From: BOG-931 sp963761525
Lineage (GTDB): Bacteria > Pseudomonadota > Alphaproteobacteria > Rhizobiales > Xanthobacteraceae
Assembly: GCA_963761525.1 (NCBI GenBank)
Contig: CAVXHG010000008.1
Location: 1,488,001 to 1,552,000 of the forward strand
Length of the DNA stretch: 64,000 bases
Direction of reading: 5' to 3'
The notes beneath the pieces were generated by a model. The model worked only from the letters and a program-made list of their open reading frames with translations. It made no database searches and was not told the origin of the DNA. The translations under genes were made by a program, and so were the position numbers. Below are positions 16,337-25,211 of the stretch, piece after piece (position 1 is the stretch's first letter; each line of letters starts with the position of its first letter).

Positions 16337-16824
16337 CAGCGCTTCCCGACTTTTTGTTTGAGCGCGATCAGCGCCAGCGCCGCGCGCGCGGCATCGCCGC
16401 CCTTGTCCTGCTCTTCCACGCGGGCGCGGGCGAGCGCCTGCGCTTCGTTCTCGACGGTGATGATGCCATTGCCGATCGGCAACCGCCGCTCGACCGAAAG
16501 CTCCATCAGCCCCTTTGCCGACAGGTTGGACACGATCTCGAAGTGAATGGTCTCGCCACGGATCACGCAGCCAAGTCCAACCGCGCCGTCATAGGGCTTG
16601 CGCTTGCGGTGTGCGGCATCGGCAGCGATCGCGATGGCGGTCGGAATTTCCAGCGCACCCGGCACGCTGACAACGTCGACCTCGGCTTTGGCCTCCTTCA
16701 GCGCTTTCATTGCGCCTGCGAGCAGTGCGTCGGCGATCGCATCATAGAACCGCGCCTCGACAATGAGGATACGTGCGCCTTTGCCGGCGCCTTCGATACG
16801 TTTGCCCTGTCGCGGACCGGCCAT
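16336..16824 (-). CDS. ribH: 6,7-dimethyl-8-ribityllumazine synthase
   Basis: RibH condenses 3,4-dihydroxy-2-butanone 4-phosphate with the ribityl-pyrimidine to form lumazine, the penultimate step of riboflavin synthesis. The 162-residue product has ARILIVEARFYDAIADALLA, VSVPGALEIPTAIAIA (substrate loop), GAVGLGCVIRGETIHFEIVS and IITVENEAQALARA. These match the N-terminal ribityl-binding strand, the SxPGxxE loop and the G-x-V-I-(R/K)-G-x-T-x-H-(F/Y)-E motif. It follows ribE by 18 bp and overlaps nusB. Confidence 0.95.
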   Translation of the reverse strand: MAGPRQGKRIEGAGKGARILIVEARFYDAIADALLAGAMKALKEAKAEVDVVSVPGALEIPTAIAIAADAAHRKRKPYDGAVGLGCVIRGETIHFEIVSNLSAKGLMELSVERRLPIGNGIITVENEAQALARARVEEQDKGGDAARAALALIALKQKVGKR

Positions 16825-16842
16825 TCCCTACTCCAGTTGCGC

Positions 16843-17451
16843 TTAGCGCGCCGTCTCCAGAAGGCGTGCAGCATAGCGCGCCATCATGTCGACTTCGATA
16901 TTGAGCCGCGCTCCGGGCTGCAGCGTTCCAAACGTGGTTACTTTGAGCGTGTGCGGGATCAGCAACACTGAAAACGTGTCGCCGGAAACCTCGTTCACCG
17001 TGAGCGAAACCCCGTCGAGCGCGACGGAGCCCTTTTGCGCGATGAACCGCGACAGCTCCGTCGGCACGCGCAACGTGAGCTTTGCCATGTCAGGCAGGTC
17101 TTGCCGCTCGATCAGTTCGGCAATGCCGTCGACGTGGCCGCTGACAATGTGGCCGCCAAGCTCGTCGCCGACATGGAGCGAGCGTTCGAGATTAAGCCTG
17201 GTGCCGGCTGTCCACGTTTGGGCAGTCGTCAGCCGCAAGGTTTCCGCCGCGGCGTCGGCCTCAAACGATGAGCGGTTGCCGGTCCGGCCCCGGCCAACGA
17301 CAGTGAGGCAGATGCCGGAGCAGGCGATTGAGGCGCCGATGTCTATCGTGTCGGGGTCGTAGCTGCAGGCGATATTGAGCCGACGCAGGCCTTCAGCCTT
17401 TTCCTCGACCTCAAGAACCTCGCCTAAGTCGCTGACAATACCCGTGAACAT
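16843..17451 (-). CDS. ribE: Riboflavin synthase alpha chain
   Basis: Dismutates two lumazine molecules to riboflavin. I chose ATG 17451 (MFTGIVSDLGEVLEVEE) because every RibE begins MFTGI; an upstream in-frame ATG would overlap ribD. The 202-residue product shows the internal duplication of lumazine-binding repeats: SIACSGICLTV with SLHVGDELGGHIVSGHVDGI in the first, and SVALDGVSLTVNEVSGDTFS with ARLNIEVDMMARY in the second. One base separates it from the ribD stop, so the two are translationally coupled. Confidence 0.95.
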   Translation of the reverse strand: MFTGIVSDLGEVLEVEEKAEGLRRLNIACSYDPDTIDIGASIACSGICLTVVGRGRTGNRSSFEADAAAETLRLTTAQTWTAGTRLNLERSLHVGDELGGHIVSGHVDGIAELIERQDLPDMAKLTLRVPTELSRFIAQKGSVALDGVSLTVNEVSGDTFSVLLIPHTLKVTTFGTLQPGARLNIEVDMMARYAARLLETAR

Positions 17452-17452
17452 C

Positions 17453-18544
17453 TCAATACTCGCGCCTATAAAGGTCTTGCCGATCGGCACCGACCGGTTC
17501 GCTCGAAACCTGTTTTAGCCGGCCACTGAGCGCCGCCATAGCGGGCGATGCAAGCGCCTCGATCCCGCCGGCGCCGAGGGTCTTTGGCGAGTGAAATAAG
17601 GCCGCCTCATCGACCAGATCGGCAGTGATGAACGCTGCCGCCAGCGTCGGGCCGCCTTCCACCATCAGCCGGGTAATGCCCTTGGCCGCGAGCAAGCCCA
17701 GGATTTCTTGCAGGTCGGGCGCGCTGTTAGCCGAACGCATGACATCAACGCCGCGCGCGAGCAAATCGGCTTCCGCCTGCTTCGCCGCCCCTCTGCCGCA
17801 GATCGTCCAGACCGGCGTGTCGCGAGCGCTTTGCACCAGTTTCGACACAAGCGGCAGGCGCAAAGCGCTATCGGCAATAACCCGAACCGGTGAGCGCTTC
17901 GCCATGCCGGGGAGCCGGCAAGTGAGCTGCGGATCGTCCGCAAGTACGGTCCCGATACCGACCATGATCGCGTCGTTTTCGGCGCGCAGCAGGTGCACCC
18001 GCGCGCGTACTTCCTCGCCGGTGATCGCGACAGGCTTGCCGCCCGCCGCGCCGGCTTTGCCATCGGCCGAAATCGCAAGCTTGAGCAGCACCCGCGGCCG
18101 GCGCTGTGTCACGCGCAGAATATGACCGGCATGGTCCCGCCGCGCCTGATCGGCGCCGAGGCCGACCTCCACGGCGATACCCGCGGCCCGCAGCCGCGCA
18201 TGGCCCTGTCCTGCCACCTCCGGATTGGGATCCTCGATCGCGGAGACCACCCGCGACACGCCGGCTGCGATAACCGCATCGGCGCACGGCGGCGATTTGC
18301 CGAAATGAGAGCACGGCTCCAGCGTGACGTAGAGGGTCGCGCCGCGCGCCGCTTCGCCGGCATGGCGCAGCGCCTCGACTTCGGCATGGGGCCGCCCGCC
18401 CGGCTGCGTCCAGCCGCGTCCGACGATAATGCCATCCTTGACGATGACTGCGCCCACCGACGGGTTCGGCCAGGTACGGCCAAGGCCACGGCGGCCAAGC
18501 GAAAGCGCCAGCGCCATAAAGCGCCAATCGGCCGCCGCGCTCAC
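17453..18544 (-). CDS. ribD: Bifunctional riboflavin deaminase/reductase RibD
   Basis: A two-domain enzyme for the second and third steps of riboflavin synthesis. The N-terminal deaminase holds zinc ligands in PGGRPHAEVEAL and TLEPCSHFGKSPPCADAVI. The C-terminal reductase starts near residue 145 (PRVLLKLAISADGKAGAAGG) and ends with a helical segment. The 363-residue length is normal. The start is GTG at 18544, overlapping the nrdR stop as GTGA, so translation is probably coupled. The reductase half shows ITRLMVEGGPTLAAAFI, which is conserved. Confidence 0.95.
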   Translation of the reverse strand: MSAAADWRFMALALSLGRRGLGRTWPNPSVGAVIVKDGIIVGRGWTQPGGRPHAEVEALRHAGEAARGATLYVTLEPCSHFGKSPPCADAVIAAGVSRVVSAIEDPNPEVAGQGHARLRAAGIAVEVGLGADQARRDHAGHILRVTQRRPRVLLKLAISADGKAGAAGGKPVAITGEEVRARVHLLRAENDAIMVGIGTVLADDPQLTCRLPGMAKRSPVRVIADSALRLPLVSKLVQSARDTPVWTICGRGAAKQAEADLLARGVDVMRSANSAPDLQEILGLLAAKGITRLMVEGGPTLAAAFITADLVDEAALFHSPKTLGAGGIEALASPAMAALSGRLKQVSSEPVGADRQDLYRREY

Positions 18545-19017
18545 TTCCCTGCGATCTCGGCGGCTTCTTCGCCCGAAAGCTCGGCCAGCGCCGTCTCGAA
18601 ATCCTTGGCTTCACGGAAGTTGCGATAGACCGACGCGAAGCGGACGTAAGCTACATCGTCGAGGTCGCGCAGATGCGCCATCACCGTCTCGCCGATGGCC
18701 TCCGACGAAATATCGCTTTCGCCGATGCTCTCAAGCTCGCGGACGATTTTCGATACCGTTTGATCGATGCGTTCCGGATCGACCGGGCGCTTGCGGCAGG
18801 CGATCTGAATCGAGCGCAACAGCTTGTCGCGGTCGAACGGCACGCGGCGGCCGGCGCGTTTGATGACGGTCAATTCGCGCAGTTGTACGCGCTCAAAGGT
18901 CGTGAAGCGGAAATTGCAGGTCAGGCAGACGCGGCGGCGGCGGATGACGGACGAGTCTTCCGTCGGCCGCGAATCCTTCACCTGGGTATCGAGGCTGTTG
19001 CAACTCGGACAACGCAT
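18541..19017 (-). CDS. nrdR: Transcriptional repressor NrdR
   Basis: NrdR is an ATP/dATP-sensing repressor of ribonucleotide reductase genes. The 158-residue product opens with a zinc ribbon (MRCPSCNSLDTQVKDSRPTE and RRRRVCLTCNFRFTTFERVQ) followed by an ATP-cone domain with VIKRAGRRVPFDRDKLLRSI. It lies between glyA and the rib genes, as is usual in alphaproteobacteria, and its stop overlaps the ribD start. It contains its own downstream operator potential, but no NrdR box was searched. Confidence 0.95.
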   Translation of the reverse strand: MRCPSCNSLDTQVKDSRPTEDSSVIRRRRVCLTCNFRFTTFERVQLRELTVIKRAGRRVPFDRDKLLRSIQIACRKRPVDPERIDQTVSKIVRELESIGESDISSEAIGETVMAHLRDLDDVAYVRFASVYRNFREAKDFETALAELSGEEAAEIAGK

Positions 19018-19021
19018 TCCC

Positions 19022-20326
19022 TCACCCCTCGTAGATCGGGAACCGGCTCACCAACCGCCTGACCTTTTCCCGCACGCTCGCTTCTGCCTGGGCATCCTGA
19101 TCGGTGCCGTTTTTCGACAGCGCGTCGAGCACTTCCGAAATCATCTCGCCGACCTGCCGAAACTCGGCGATGCCGAAGCCGCGCGTGGTCCCAGCCGGCG
19201 TGCCAAGCCGGACACCCGACGTGACCATCGGCTTCTCCGGATCGAACGGGATGCCGTTCTTGTTGCAGGTGATATGGGCACGGCCGAGCGCGACTTCCGC
19301 CACCCGCCCGGTCAGCTTTTTCTTGCGCAGATCGACCAGCATCAGGTGCGTATCGGTGCCGCCGGAGACGATGTCGAGACCGCGTGCCTTGAGCGTTTCG
19401 GCAAGCACCTTGGCGTTCTCGACCACGCTCTTGGCGTAAAGCTTGAACGACGGACGCAGCGCTTCGCCGAACGCCACCGCCTTGGCGGCGATGACATGCA
19501 TCAGCGGACCGCCCTGCATGCCGGGGAACACCGCGGAGTTGAGTTTCTTCGCCAACTCTTCGTCGTTGGTGAGAATGGCGCCGCCGCGCGGCCCGCGCAG
19601 CGTCTTGTGCGTCGTTGTGGTCACGACGTGCGCATGCGGGAACGGGCTGGGATGCGCGCCGCCGGCAACGAGACCGGCAAAGTGCGCCATATCGACCATA
19701 AGATAAGCGCCCACCTCGTCGGCGATCTCGCGGAAGCGGCGAAAATCGATGATGCGCGGATAGGCCGAGCCGCCGGCAACGATGACTTTCGGCTTGTGCT
19801 CCTTCGCCAGCCGTTCGACCTCGGCCATGTCGATCAGATGATCGTCGCGGCGCACGCCGTAAGGCACGACCTTGAACCACTTGCCCGACATATTGACCGG
19901 GGACCCGTGGGTGAGATGGCCGCCGGCGGCGAGGTTGAGCCCCATGAAGGTGTCGCCAGGCTGCATCAGCGCCATGAACACTTCGGCATTCGCGGACGCG
20001 CCGGAATGCGGCTGCACATTGGCGAACGAGCAGCCGAACAGCTTGGTCACGCGCTGGATCGCCACCGTTTCGGCGATATCGACGAATTGGCAACCGCCGT
20101 AATAGCGCTTGCCCGGCAACCCTTCGGCATACTTGTTGGTCAGCACCGAGCCCTGCGCCTCAAGCACCGCTTTGCTGACGATGTTCTCGGATGCGATCAG
20201 TTCGATCTCATCGCGCTGTCGGCCAAGCTCGAGCGCAATCGCATCGGCGATTTCCGGATCGGTTTCGGCGAGCGAGGCCGTGAACAGGCCATCTTCCGCG
20301 GCCCTGGAATTGTGGGATACCGACAT
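19022..20326 (-). CDS. glyA: Serine hydroxymethyltransferase
   Basis: GlyA interconverts serine and glycine with tetrahydrofolate and pyridoxal phosphate. ATG 20326 (MSVSHNSRAAEDGLF) is preferred to an ATG 26 codons upstream, giving 434 residues. Typical motifs are present: IELIASENIVSKAVLEAQGS, NVQPHSGASANAEVFMALM, AHFAGLVAGGAHPSPFPHAH and VVTTTTHKTLRGPRGGAILT, the last holding the PLP lysine. The C-terminus shows GVRLGTPAGTTRGF. It is the first gene of the operon running to thiL. Confidence 0.97.
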   Translation of the reverse strand: MSVSHNSRAAEDGLFTASLAETDPEIADAIALELGRQRDEIELIASENIVSKAVLEAQGSVLTNKYAEGLPGKRYYGGCQFVDIAETVAIQRVTKLFGCSFANVQPHSGASANAEVFMALMQPGDTFMGLNLAAGGHLTHGSPVNMSGKWFKVVPYGVRRDDHLIDMAEVERLAKEHKPKVIVAGGSAYPRIIDFRRFREIADEVGAYLMVDMAHFAGLVAGGAHPSPFPHAHVVTTTTHKTLRGPRGGAILTNDEELAKKLNSAVFPGMQGGPLMHVIAAKAVAFGEALRPSFKLYAKSVVENAKVLAETLKARGLDIVSGGTDTHLMLVDLRKKKLTGRVAEVALGRAHITCNKNGIPFDPEKPMVTSGVRLGTPAGTTRGFGIAEFRQVGEMISEVLDALSKNGTDQDAQAEASVREKVRRLVSRFPIYEG

Positions 20327-20573
20327 AGTCGCTCCTGACAGGAAAACGTCTCTTTGGGGGCTAAATACACCCCGCGCCGGGCCGATGCCAGCACGCAGGC
20401 GCAAGCCATGGATATTTCAGCGGATAACGCCGCTATATTTAGGGTTTTACCGCGGATTCGCCAGGGCGCAGATTTATAGATCGCCTTGTCCGCCATTCCC
20501 TCGCTAGCGAGCGCTTCGCCAATGATAGTCCGAAGCGATAGGGTGCCTTAGATAAGCGGTAAGGAAACAATGC
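20327..20573. promoter_or_regulatory. Divergent promoter region of glyA and cupin gene
   Basis: A 247 bp intergenic region. The only structured element I see is a perfect 12-bp palindrome CTCGCTAGCGAG at 20500-20511. It sits 62 bp before the cupin start, so it might be an operator. I saw no known riboswitch pattern upstream of glyA. Confidence 0.35.
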
Positions 20574-21017
20574 ATGACGAACGTCAACATAGTTTCGGGC
20601 AGCGCCGGTGAGACTTTCCAAGCCGGTCCCATCCAAATCCGTATCTTGGAGGACGGGTCCCGCACCGACAACCGGCTCGGTGCGGTCATGATCACCGTGC
20701 CACCAAAGGTCGATCAAATTCCGCCTCATCTTCATCGCATGCACGACGAAACTTTTTTGGTGATCAGCGGCAAGCTGAGATTCAGCGCCGGGAAAAACTC
20801 CTACGATGTCGCTGCAGGCGGCTATGTGGTTGTGCCCATCGGGGCACCCCACAAGTTCACGAACCCATTCGATGAACCCGCTGTATTTTTCAATTCCTTC
20901 ACGCCGGCTTATTACGTAGATTACCTGCGTGAAATATCGCGGCTGGAGACCACCGGGCAGATCAGTAAGGAAGAAATCTTGAAGATCATGGCCCGCTACG
21001 CCACAGAGCCTGCGTAA
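20574..21017 (+). CDS. Single-domain cupin protein
   Basis: A 147-residue beta-barrel cupin. The first metal-binding motif is IPPHLHRMHDETFLVISGKL (two His and one Glu) and the second is VPIGAPHKFTNPFDEPAVFF (His). It lacks a signal peptide, so it is cytosolic. It is divergent from glyA and transcribed toward the amidohydrolase gene, which lies on the other strand. Such cupins are often isomerases or dioxygenases, but this one cannot be assigned. Confidence 0.78.
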   Translation: MTNVNIVSGSAGETFQAGPIQIRILEDGSRTDNRLGAVMITVPPKVDQIPPHLHRMHDETFLVISGKLRFSAGKNSYDVAAGGYVVVPIGAPHKFTNPFDEPAVFFNSFTPAYYVDYLREISRLETTGQISKEEILKIMARYATEPA

Positions 21018-21034
21018 GCAACACTGGGCGCCAG

Positions 21035-22147
21035 TCAGGCAAACCCATACAGCGCCTTGGCGTTGCCGGAGTAAATCTGCTGGCAGCGCTCCTTGCCGAG
21101 GTTTGCCGGCAGCGCCACGAACGGGTCGTCGAAATCCCAGTGCGGATAGTCCGACGAGAACAGGATGCGGTCGAAGCCGATCGCTTCCATGATGTCGGCG
21201 AGGTGCGCCGGATTTTCCGGCTCCTCCATCGGCTGGGTCGTGACCCAGAAATGATCGTGCAGGTATTCGGACGGTGCGCGCTTGAGATGCGGCAGGCTGG
21301 AGCGCATCCGCTTCCAGTTGCGGTCGAGCCGATGGCCGAGCGACGGAATCCAGCCGAAGCCGCCCTCGATGAACACCATCTTCAATTGCGGGAACGCTTC
21401 GAACACGCCTTCCGAGATCAGGCTGACGACCTGCGCCTGGCAGGCGTTGGAGTGTTCCGTCATTTCCTCGATGTAGAACGACGGCCAGCCGGTATTGCTG
21501 GCGGCGCGGCCGCTGTAGCCGAACACATGGACACCAACCGGCAGGCCGGCTTCGCAGGCCGCTTCGTAAATCGGCCAATAACGGCGGCGGCCCATCAGTT
21601 CGCTGGTACGCGTGAGCATCAGCACGTGGGCAAAGCGTTTGTCGCCGGCGCGCTTGCGGATTTCCGCGCGCGACGCTTCCGGGTCTTCATACGGCACGAT
21701 CAGCGAGGCCTTCATGCGCGGATCGAGCTTGTTCCAATGATTGAGCTGGAACTCGTTGGCGGCGAACGCCAGCGCCGCGCTGTATTCGTCGTTCTGCTCG
21801 CCCTGCCCCGTGGGCGACAGCGGATTCATCACGGCGAAATCGATGCCGTAGCAATCGAGATACTGCTCCCGCATGAATTCGTAATTGCTCGCCGGCAATC
21901 CGCCATCCGGCGGCCAGGAGTCGCGGCGCGACGCCAGCGGCTGAGCCTTCGGATAAGGAAAGCCTTTGACATAGCCATGATGCGAACGCGCGCCGTAGGT
22001 CATCGCGTAATCCCACCAGCGATTGCTCATGTAGGGACGCAAATCCTCGAGCGAGCTCTTCGGATGAATGTCGCAATCGATGATGCTCAGCTTGGTGGCG
22101 CTTTTTTCTTTGGCGCTACGGTCGATCTGGCGGGCTTCGATGTTCAT
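21035..22147 (-). CDS. ACMSD-like amidohydrolase
   Basis: A 370-residue TIM-barrel metal hydrolase of the amidohydrolase-2 / ACMSD group. KLSIIDCDIHPKSSLEDL near residue 20 carries the N-terminal metal motif, and the C-terminal metal ligand is in RILFSSDYPHWDFDDPFVAL. It is long for the family and contains internal EIRKRAGDKRFAHVLML and EAFPQLKMVFIEGGFGWIPS, with the conserved E and G. Similar proteins sit in aromatic or hydroxy-acid pathways next to TctC genes; here a degraded tctC fragment follows just upstream. The substrate is unknown. Confidence 0.85.
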   Translation of the reverse strand: MNIEARQIDRSAKEKSATKLSIIDCDIHPKSSLEDLRPYMSNRWWDYAMTYGARSHHGYVKGFPYPKAQPLASRRDSWPPDGGLPASNYEFMREQYLDCYGIDFAVMNPLSPTGQGEQNDEYSAALAFAANEFQLNHWNKLDPRMKASLIVPYEDPEASRAEIRKRAGDKRFAHVLMLTRTSELMGRRRYWPIYEAACEAGLPVGVHVFGYSGRAASNTGWPSFYIEEMTEHSNACQAQVVSLISEGVFEAFPQLKMVFIEGGFGWIPSLGHRLDRNWKRMRSSLPHLKRAPSEYLHDHFWVTTQPMEEPENPAHLADIMEAIGFDRILFSSDYPHWDFDDPFVALPANLGKERCQQIYSGNAKALYGFA

Positions 22148-22177
22148 GGCGGCTCCTCCGTCACGGCGGAAGGCAAT

Positions 22178-22300
22178 TCATTCGAACTTCAGATTAGCGG
22201 TTTTGACCAGATTCTGCCAGCGGGCGATCTCCTGGTTGAACCAGGCCTGCAATTCCTGTGGGCTGTCGCCCCAAGTGTCGATGCCGAGGCTTGTGAGCAA
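22178..22300 (-). pseudogene. TctC (Bug) C-terminal remnant
   Basis: About 40 codons ending at TGA 22180-22178 read LLTSLGIDTWGDSPQELQAW, then FNQEIARWQNLVKTANLKFE. That is the C-terminal signature of tripartite tricarboxylate transporter substrate-binding proteins (L..G.....SP.EL..w...EI.RW..vv..a..k). No upstream part of the protein is in frame, so only the tail survives, between an amidohydrolase and a cupin-like gene. Confidence 0.75.
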
Positions 22301-22368
22301 AGTTGTGACGCACACGACTGTCCATCGCATCGATCATCCTTTTGATTTTTGAAAGCCGTAAACAGGCC

Positions 22369-23022
22369 TCACACGACAACGATCCGGTCGACGAGAAGCT
22401 TCCAATTCCCCGGCGGCGGGGTTTTGCCGGAAAGCCAGGTGCCGGTGACTTTGCCTTCCCACTCGACCGGCAACACCATGCCGCGCAAAAACTTCGCCGC
22501 CATCTGCCGCGAGCTCCAGGCGACCACGGTGTCCGAGCCGGTCTCCCACCAGGCGTCGCCCGGCGCGAGATCGCGATGAGATTCGGCGTCCTGCTGCACA
22601 TTGAAAGTGCCTTCGAGCAGGCAGCGGATGCCGGGCCCTGGATGTTGATGGCGGTCGGCGATGCGGCCGGGACCGGTGATGATCTGGTCGAGACGGAACA
22701 GCCATTGCGTTCCTTCGGGCATCGCAAGGCTCGTGATCACCCGTGACATGCGCAGGCTCGACAAAACCCCCTCGCCTTCGAGCAGTACCGGCGCCGCATT
22801 TGGCAATGCCAGCTCCCAGCGCCAGAGCTGACACCATTCGCCGGTCGGCTTCAGCGTAAATGCGCCATCGCGATATGCCGCTTGATCGGCGTTCATCATC
22901 TCGCCGTCGATGCCGGCGCGGCCGTGCCGCACGTAAAGCAAGCGATGCGCGGCGGGCAGCGGCGAAGCGCTCGCGCCGGCGGCACTTATCTGGTCATGAT
23001 AAAGGTTGAGCGAAAATGGCAT
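22369..23022 (-). CDS. Cupin-like protein
   Basis: A 217-residue protein of bicupin/quercetinase-like type. It starts at ATG 23022 (MPFSLNLYHDQISAAGA) because the upstream continuation would overlap the L,D-transpeptidase gene. It shows two barrel halves: residues about 25-110 (LLYVRHGRAGIDGEMMNADQ, WCQLWRWELALPNAAPVLLE) and 125-200 (RHQHPGPGIRCLLEGTFNVQ, APGDAWWETGSDTVVAWSSR). The first His motif is intact in the second half. No catalytic role can be assigned. It is near the tctC remnant and an ACMSD-like gene, which suggests an old catabolic locus. Confidence 0.65.
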   Translation of the reverse strand: MPFSLNLYHDQISAAGASASPLPAAHRLLYVRHGRAGIDGEMMNADQAAYRDGAFTLKPTGEWCQLWRWELALPNAAPVLLEGEGVLSSLRMSRVITSLAMPEGTQWLFRLDQIITGPGRIADRHQHPGPGIRCLLEGTFNVQQDAESHRDLAPGDAWWETGSDTVVAWSSRQMAAKFLRGMVLPVEWEGKVTGTWLSGKTPPPGNWKLLVDRIVVV

Positions 23023-23086
23023 GCGAAGACTGTAGCCCGGATCGCGTTTCCGCAAAATCCGGATCGCAACCGGAGGATAAAGCCGA

Positions 23087-24391
23087 TTAGAGCTTGGTCT
23101 GGGCGACGGCGGAGCCGCCGAGGCCGTCGCGGTTATAAATGTCTTCACGGAATTGCACGACGCCGTCGGACGCCGACCACGCGGTGACATAGACCCAGTG
23201 CAGCGGTATCGCCTTGGTCAGGTTCACGTTGACCTGATTTCCGGACGCGATCGCCTGATCGATCTTGTCCGAATTCCATCCCTTGGTTTCGTCGAGCAGC
23301 CATTCGACCAGGAGGCGCACGTTCTGAATGCGGCAACAGCCCGACGAGTTGTACCGGAAGTCCTCGCCGAACAGATTCTTGAGCGGCGTGTCGTGCATGT
23401 AGACGCCGAACTGGCTCGGGAAATTGATGCGAATGCGGCCGAGCGAATTGTGATCGCCGGGATCTTCCCGGAACATGTAGTGCACCGCGTCTTCAGAATA
23501 CCAGTTGATCTGCGCCGGCGTCACTTCACGGTGCTGCCCGTCGTAGATGCGGATGTGGTTGTCGGTGAGGTAATCCGGCGTGTCCTGCATCAGCGGGATC
23601 AGATCCTTGCGGACGATCGACACCGGCACGGTCCAGAACGGATTGAAATTGATCTGGATGATCTTGCTGTTGATGTCGGGCGACGGGCGATCCGGCTTGC
23701 CGACCACGGCGATGTGGCGCTGCACCGCAACATCATTCTCGATAGCTTCGACGCGCGCCGCCGGAATGTTCACGACGACGTAGCGCGGCCCGAGATTGGT
23801 GGTGAGGGTCTTCAGCCGCTCGATATTGATCTTGAGCTGATCGCGCCGCGTCGCCGCCGGCACGTTCATCGCGTCAAGTGTCGAAGCGCGCACCTGGCCG
23901 TCCGAGGTCAGTCCGTGACGCGCCTGGAATCGCCGTACTGCTTCCTCGACATAGGAATCATAAACGTCGTTGCCGACGCTGCTTGCGTTCGGATCGAGAT
24001 CTCCGGACGCCGAAAGCCTGGTGCGCAGGCTGGCGACGCTCGGGTTACGGTCGCCAATACGCAATTGCTCGACCGACGGCACGACCGGCCAGCCGCCGCG
24101 CGAAACAATGCCGTCGTAGGTTTGCACGGCCTGCTCGGTGATGTGCGCCGTTGCCGGCGACAGCGTGGGCGCGGACGCCGTCGGCATCCGGACGGTGCGG
24201 GAGGCCTGGTCGAAACCCTGACCCGGATTGCCGTTGCCGTCGTCGCCCATCAGGGCGTCAAGCGCCGCATCCTCGGCCCGGGCACCCGGGGCGAAAGCCC
24301 CGGCGAGCGCAGCCGCACCGGCCAAATGCTTGAGAATGGCGCGCCGGTGGGTCCCCGTCTGGCTGCCGTCGATCGATCCGGGCTTTTTCAT
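23087..24391 (-). CDS. L,D-transpeptidase family protein (LdtP-like)
   Basis: A 434-residue periplasmic cell-wall cross-linking enzyme. THRRAILKHLAGAAALAGAF after ATG 24391 is a Tat-like signal. Residues about 105-165 form a scaffold, followed by a peptidoglycan-binding fold (YDSYVEEAVRRFQARHGLTS). The C-terminal YkuD domain has the catalytic site: GVYMHDTPLKNLFGEDF and NSSGCCRIQNVRLLVEWLL, with His and Cys in the H...S-G-C-x-R pattern. Length and order match the LdtP enzymes of Hyphomicrobiales. The MarR-type regulator LdtR gene lies 305 bp upstream on the same strand, separated by a terminator. Confidence 0.88.
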   Translation of the reverse strand: MKKPGSIDGSQTGTHRRAILKHLAGAAALAGAFAPGARAEDAALDALMGDDGNGNPGQGFDQASRTVRMPTASAPTLSPATAHITEQAVQTYDGIVSRGGWPVVPSVEQLRIGDRNPSVASLRTRLSASGDLDPNASSVGNDVYDSYVEEAVRRFQARHGLTSDGQVRASTLDAMNVPAATRRDQLKINIERLKTLTTNLGPRYVVVNIPAARVEAIENDVAVQRHIAVVGKPDRPSPDINSKIIQINFNPFWTVPVSIVRKDLIPLMQDTPDYLTDNHIRIYDGQHREVTPAQINWYSEDAVHYMFREDPGDHNSLGRIRINFPSQFGVYMHDTPLKNLFGEDFRYNSSGCCRIQNVRLLVEWLLDETKGWNSDKIDQAIASGNQVNVNLTKAIPLHWVYVTAWSASDGVVQFREDIYNRDGLGGSAVAQTKL

Positions 24392-24695
24392 CGTGCCTGT
24401 CCTGGGCAATAGCCGTCGCGTCGTCCCCAACGATGGCTTTACCATGCAACCCAGCGTCGCCAAAGACGGCGACGCGCCGACCTGCCCCCACCCGGTATGG
24501 CGCGCAAGGGGCAAATTTATGGCTGGGGCTCTTTGTGGAGTAGGGTCCTTTCGGAAACCGGAAGTCGACCCCAGGAACAGGTTCGAGGGAATGCTTTTTC
24601 CGGATCACGCTCAAACGCAAAAAGACCCCGGCATTTACGCCGGGGTTTTTAGTTCACGCCAGTACTTCGAGATCTCTGGCTAATGACCGCTCAGT
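24392..24695. other. ldtP-ldtR intergenic region
   Basis: A 304 bp stretch holding the ldtP promoter and an intrinsic terminator at 24619-24650 for ldtR. No further gene was found; the short residues that continue the ldtP frame upstream (…RRLLPRTG) look like leader, not protein. Confidence 0.5.
24619..24650 (-). terminator. Intrinsic terminator of ldtR
   Basis: The stem GACCCCGGC / GCCGGGGTT has a short loop (ATTTAC) and is flanked by AAAAA on the left and TTTTT on the right, so it terminates on either strand. It lies 45 bp beyond the ldtR stop codon. Confidence 0.9.
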
Positions 24696-25211
24696 TTAGA
24701 GCCGGTAGAGAATTTGGTCGGTCCAGAAGCGCTCGAGGCGATGCAGCGCCTTGTTGAGCACGCTGAATTCATCGGCGTTGATGCCGCCGACCTGTTCGAC
24801 CGTCCGCACGTGCTTCTGGTAGAGCGTATCGACGATCTCGCGGACTTCATTGCCCTTGTCGGTGAGCTTGATGCGCACCGAGCGCCGGTCAACGCGCGAG
24901 CGTTGATGATCGAGGAAGCCCATCTCGACAAGCTTCTTCAGATTGTAGGAGACGTTGGAGCCGAGGTAATAGCCGCGCGTACGCAGCTCGCCCGCGGTCA
25001 GTTCCTTGTCGCCGATGTTGTACAACAGCAGCGCCTGCACCGAATTGATATCGGCGCGGCCACGGCGGTCGAACTCATCCTTGATCACATCGAGCAAGCG
25101 ACGGTGGAGACGCTCTACCAAGGTCAGCGCCTCGAGGTAGTGCGGCCGGATATGGTCGAAACGCGCCTCACGCTCGGCGGGCTCGACCGTCTTTGCGACG
25201 GCTTTCATCAT
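24696..25211 (-). CDS. ldtR: MarR family regulator LdtR
   Basis: A 171-residue winged-helix regulator. Residues 55-125 form the DNA-binding part: DINSVQALLLYNIGDKELTA, GELRTRGYYLGSNVSYNLKK and FLDHQRSRVDRRSVRIKLTD. In Liberibacter and Sinorhizobium, LdtR controls the adjacent L,D-transpeptidase gene, and the same pair is seen here. It is transcribed in the same direction as ldtP, ahead of it. The C-terminal helix (FSVLNKALHRLERFWTDQIL) is typical of the group. The symbol follows the family, not an experiment in this organism. Confidence 0.87.
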   Translation of the reverse strand: MMKAVAKTVEPAEREARFDHIRPHYLEALTLVERLHRRLLDVIKDEFDRRGRADINSVQALLLYNIGDKELTAGELRTRGYYLGSNVSYNLKKLVEMGFLDHQRSRVDRRSVRIKLTDKGNEVREIVDTLYQKHVRTVEQVGGINADEFSVLNKALHRLERFWTDQILYRL

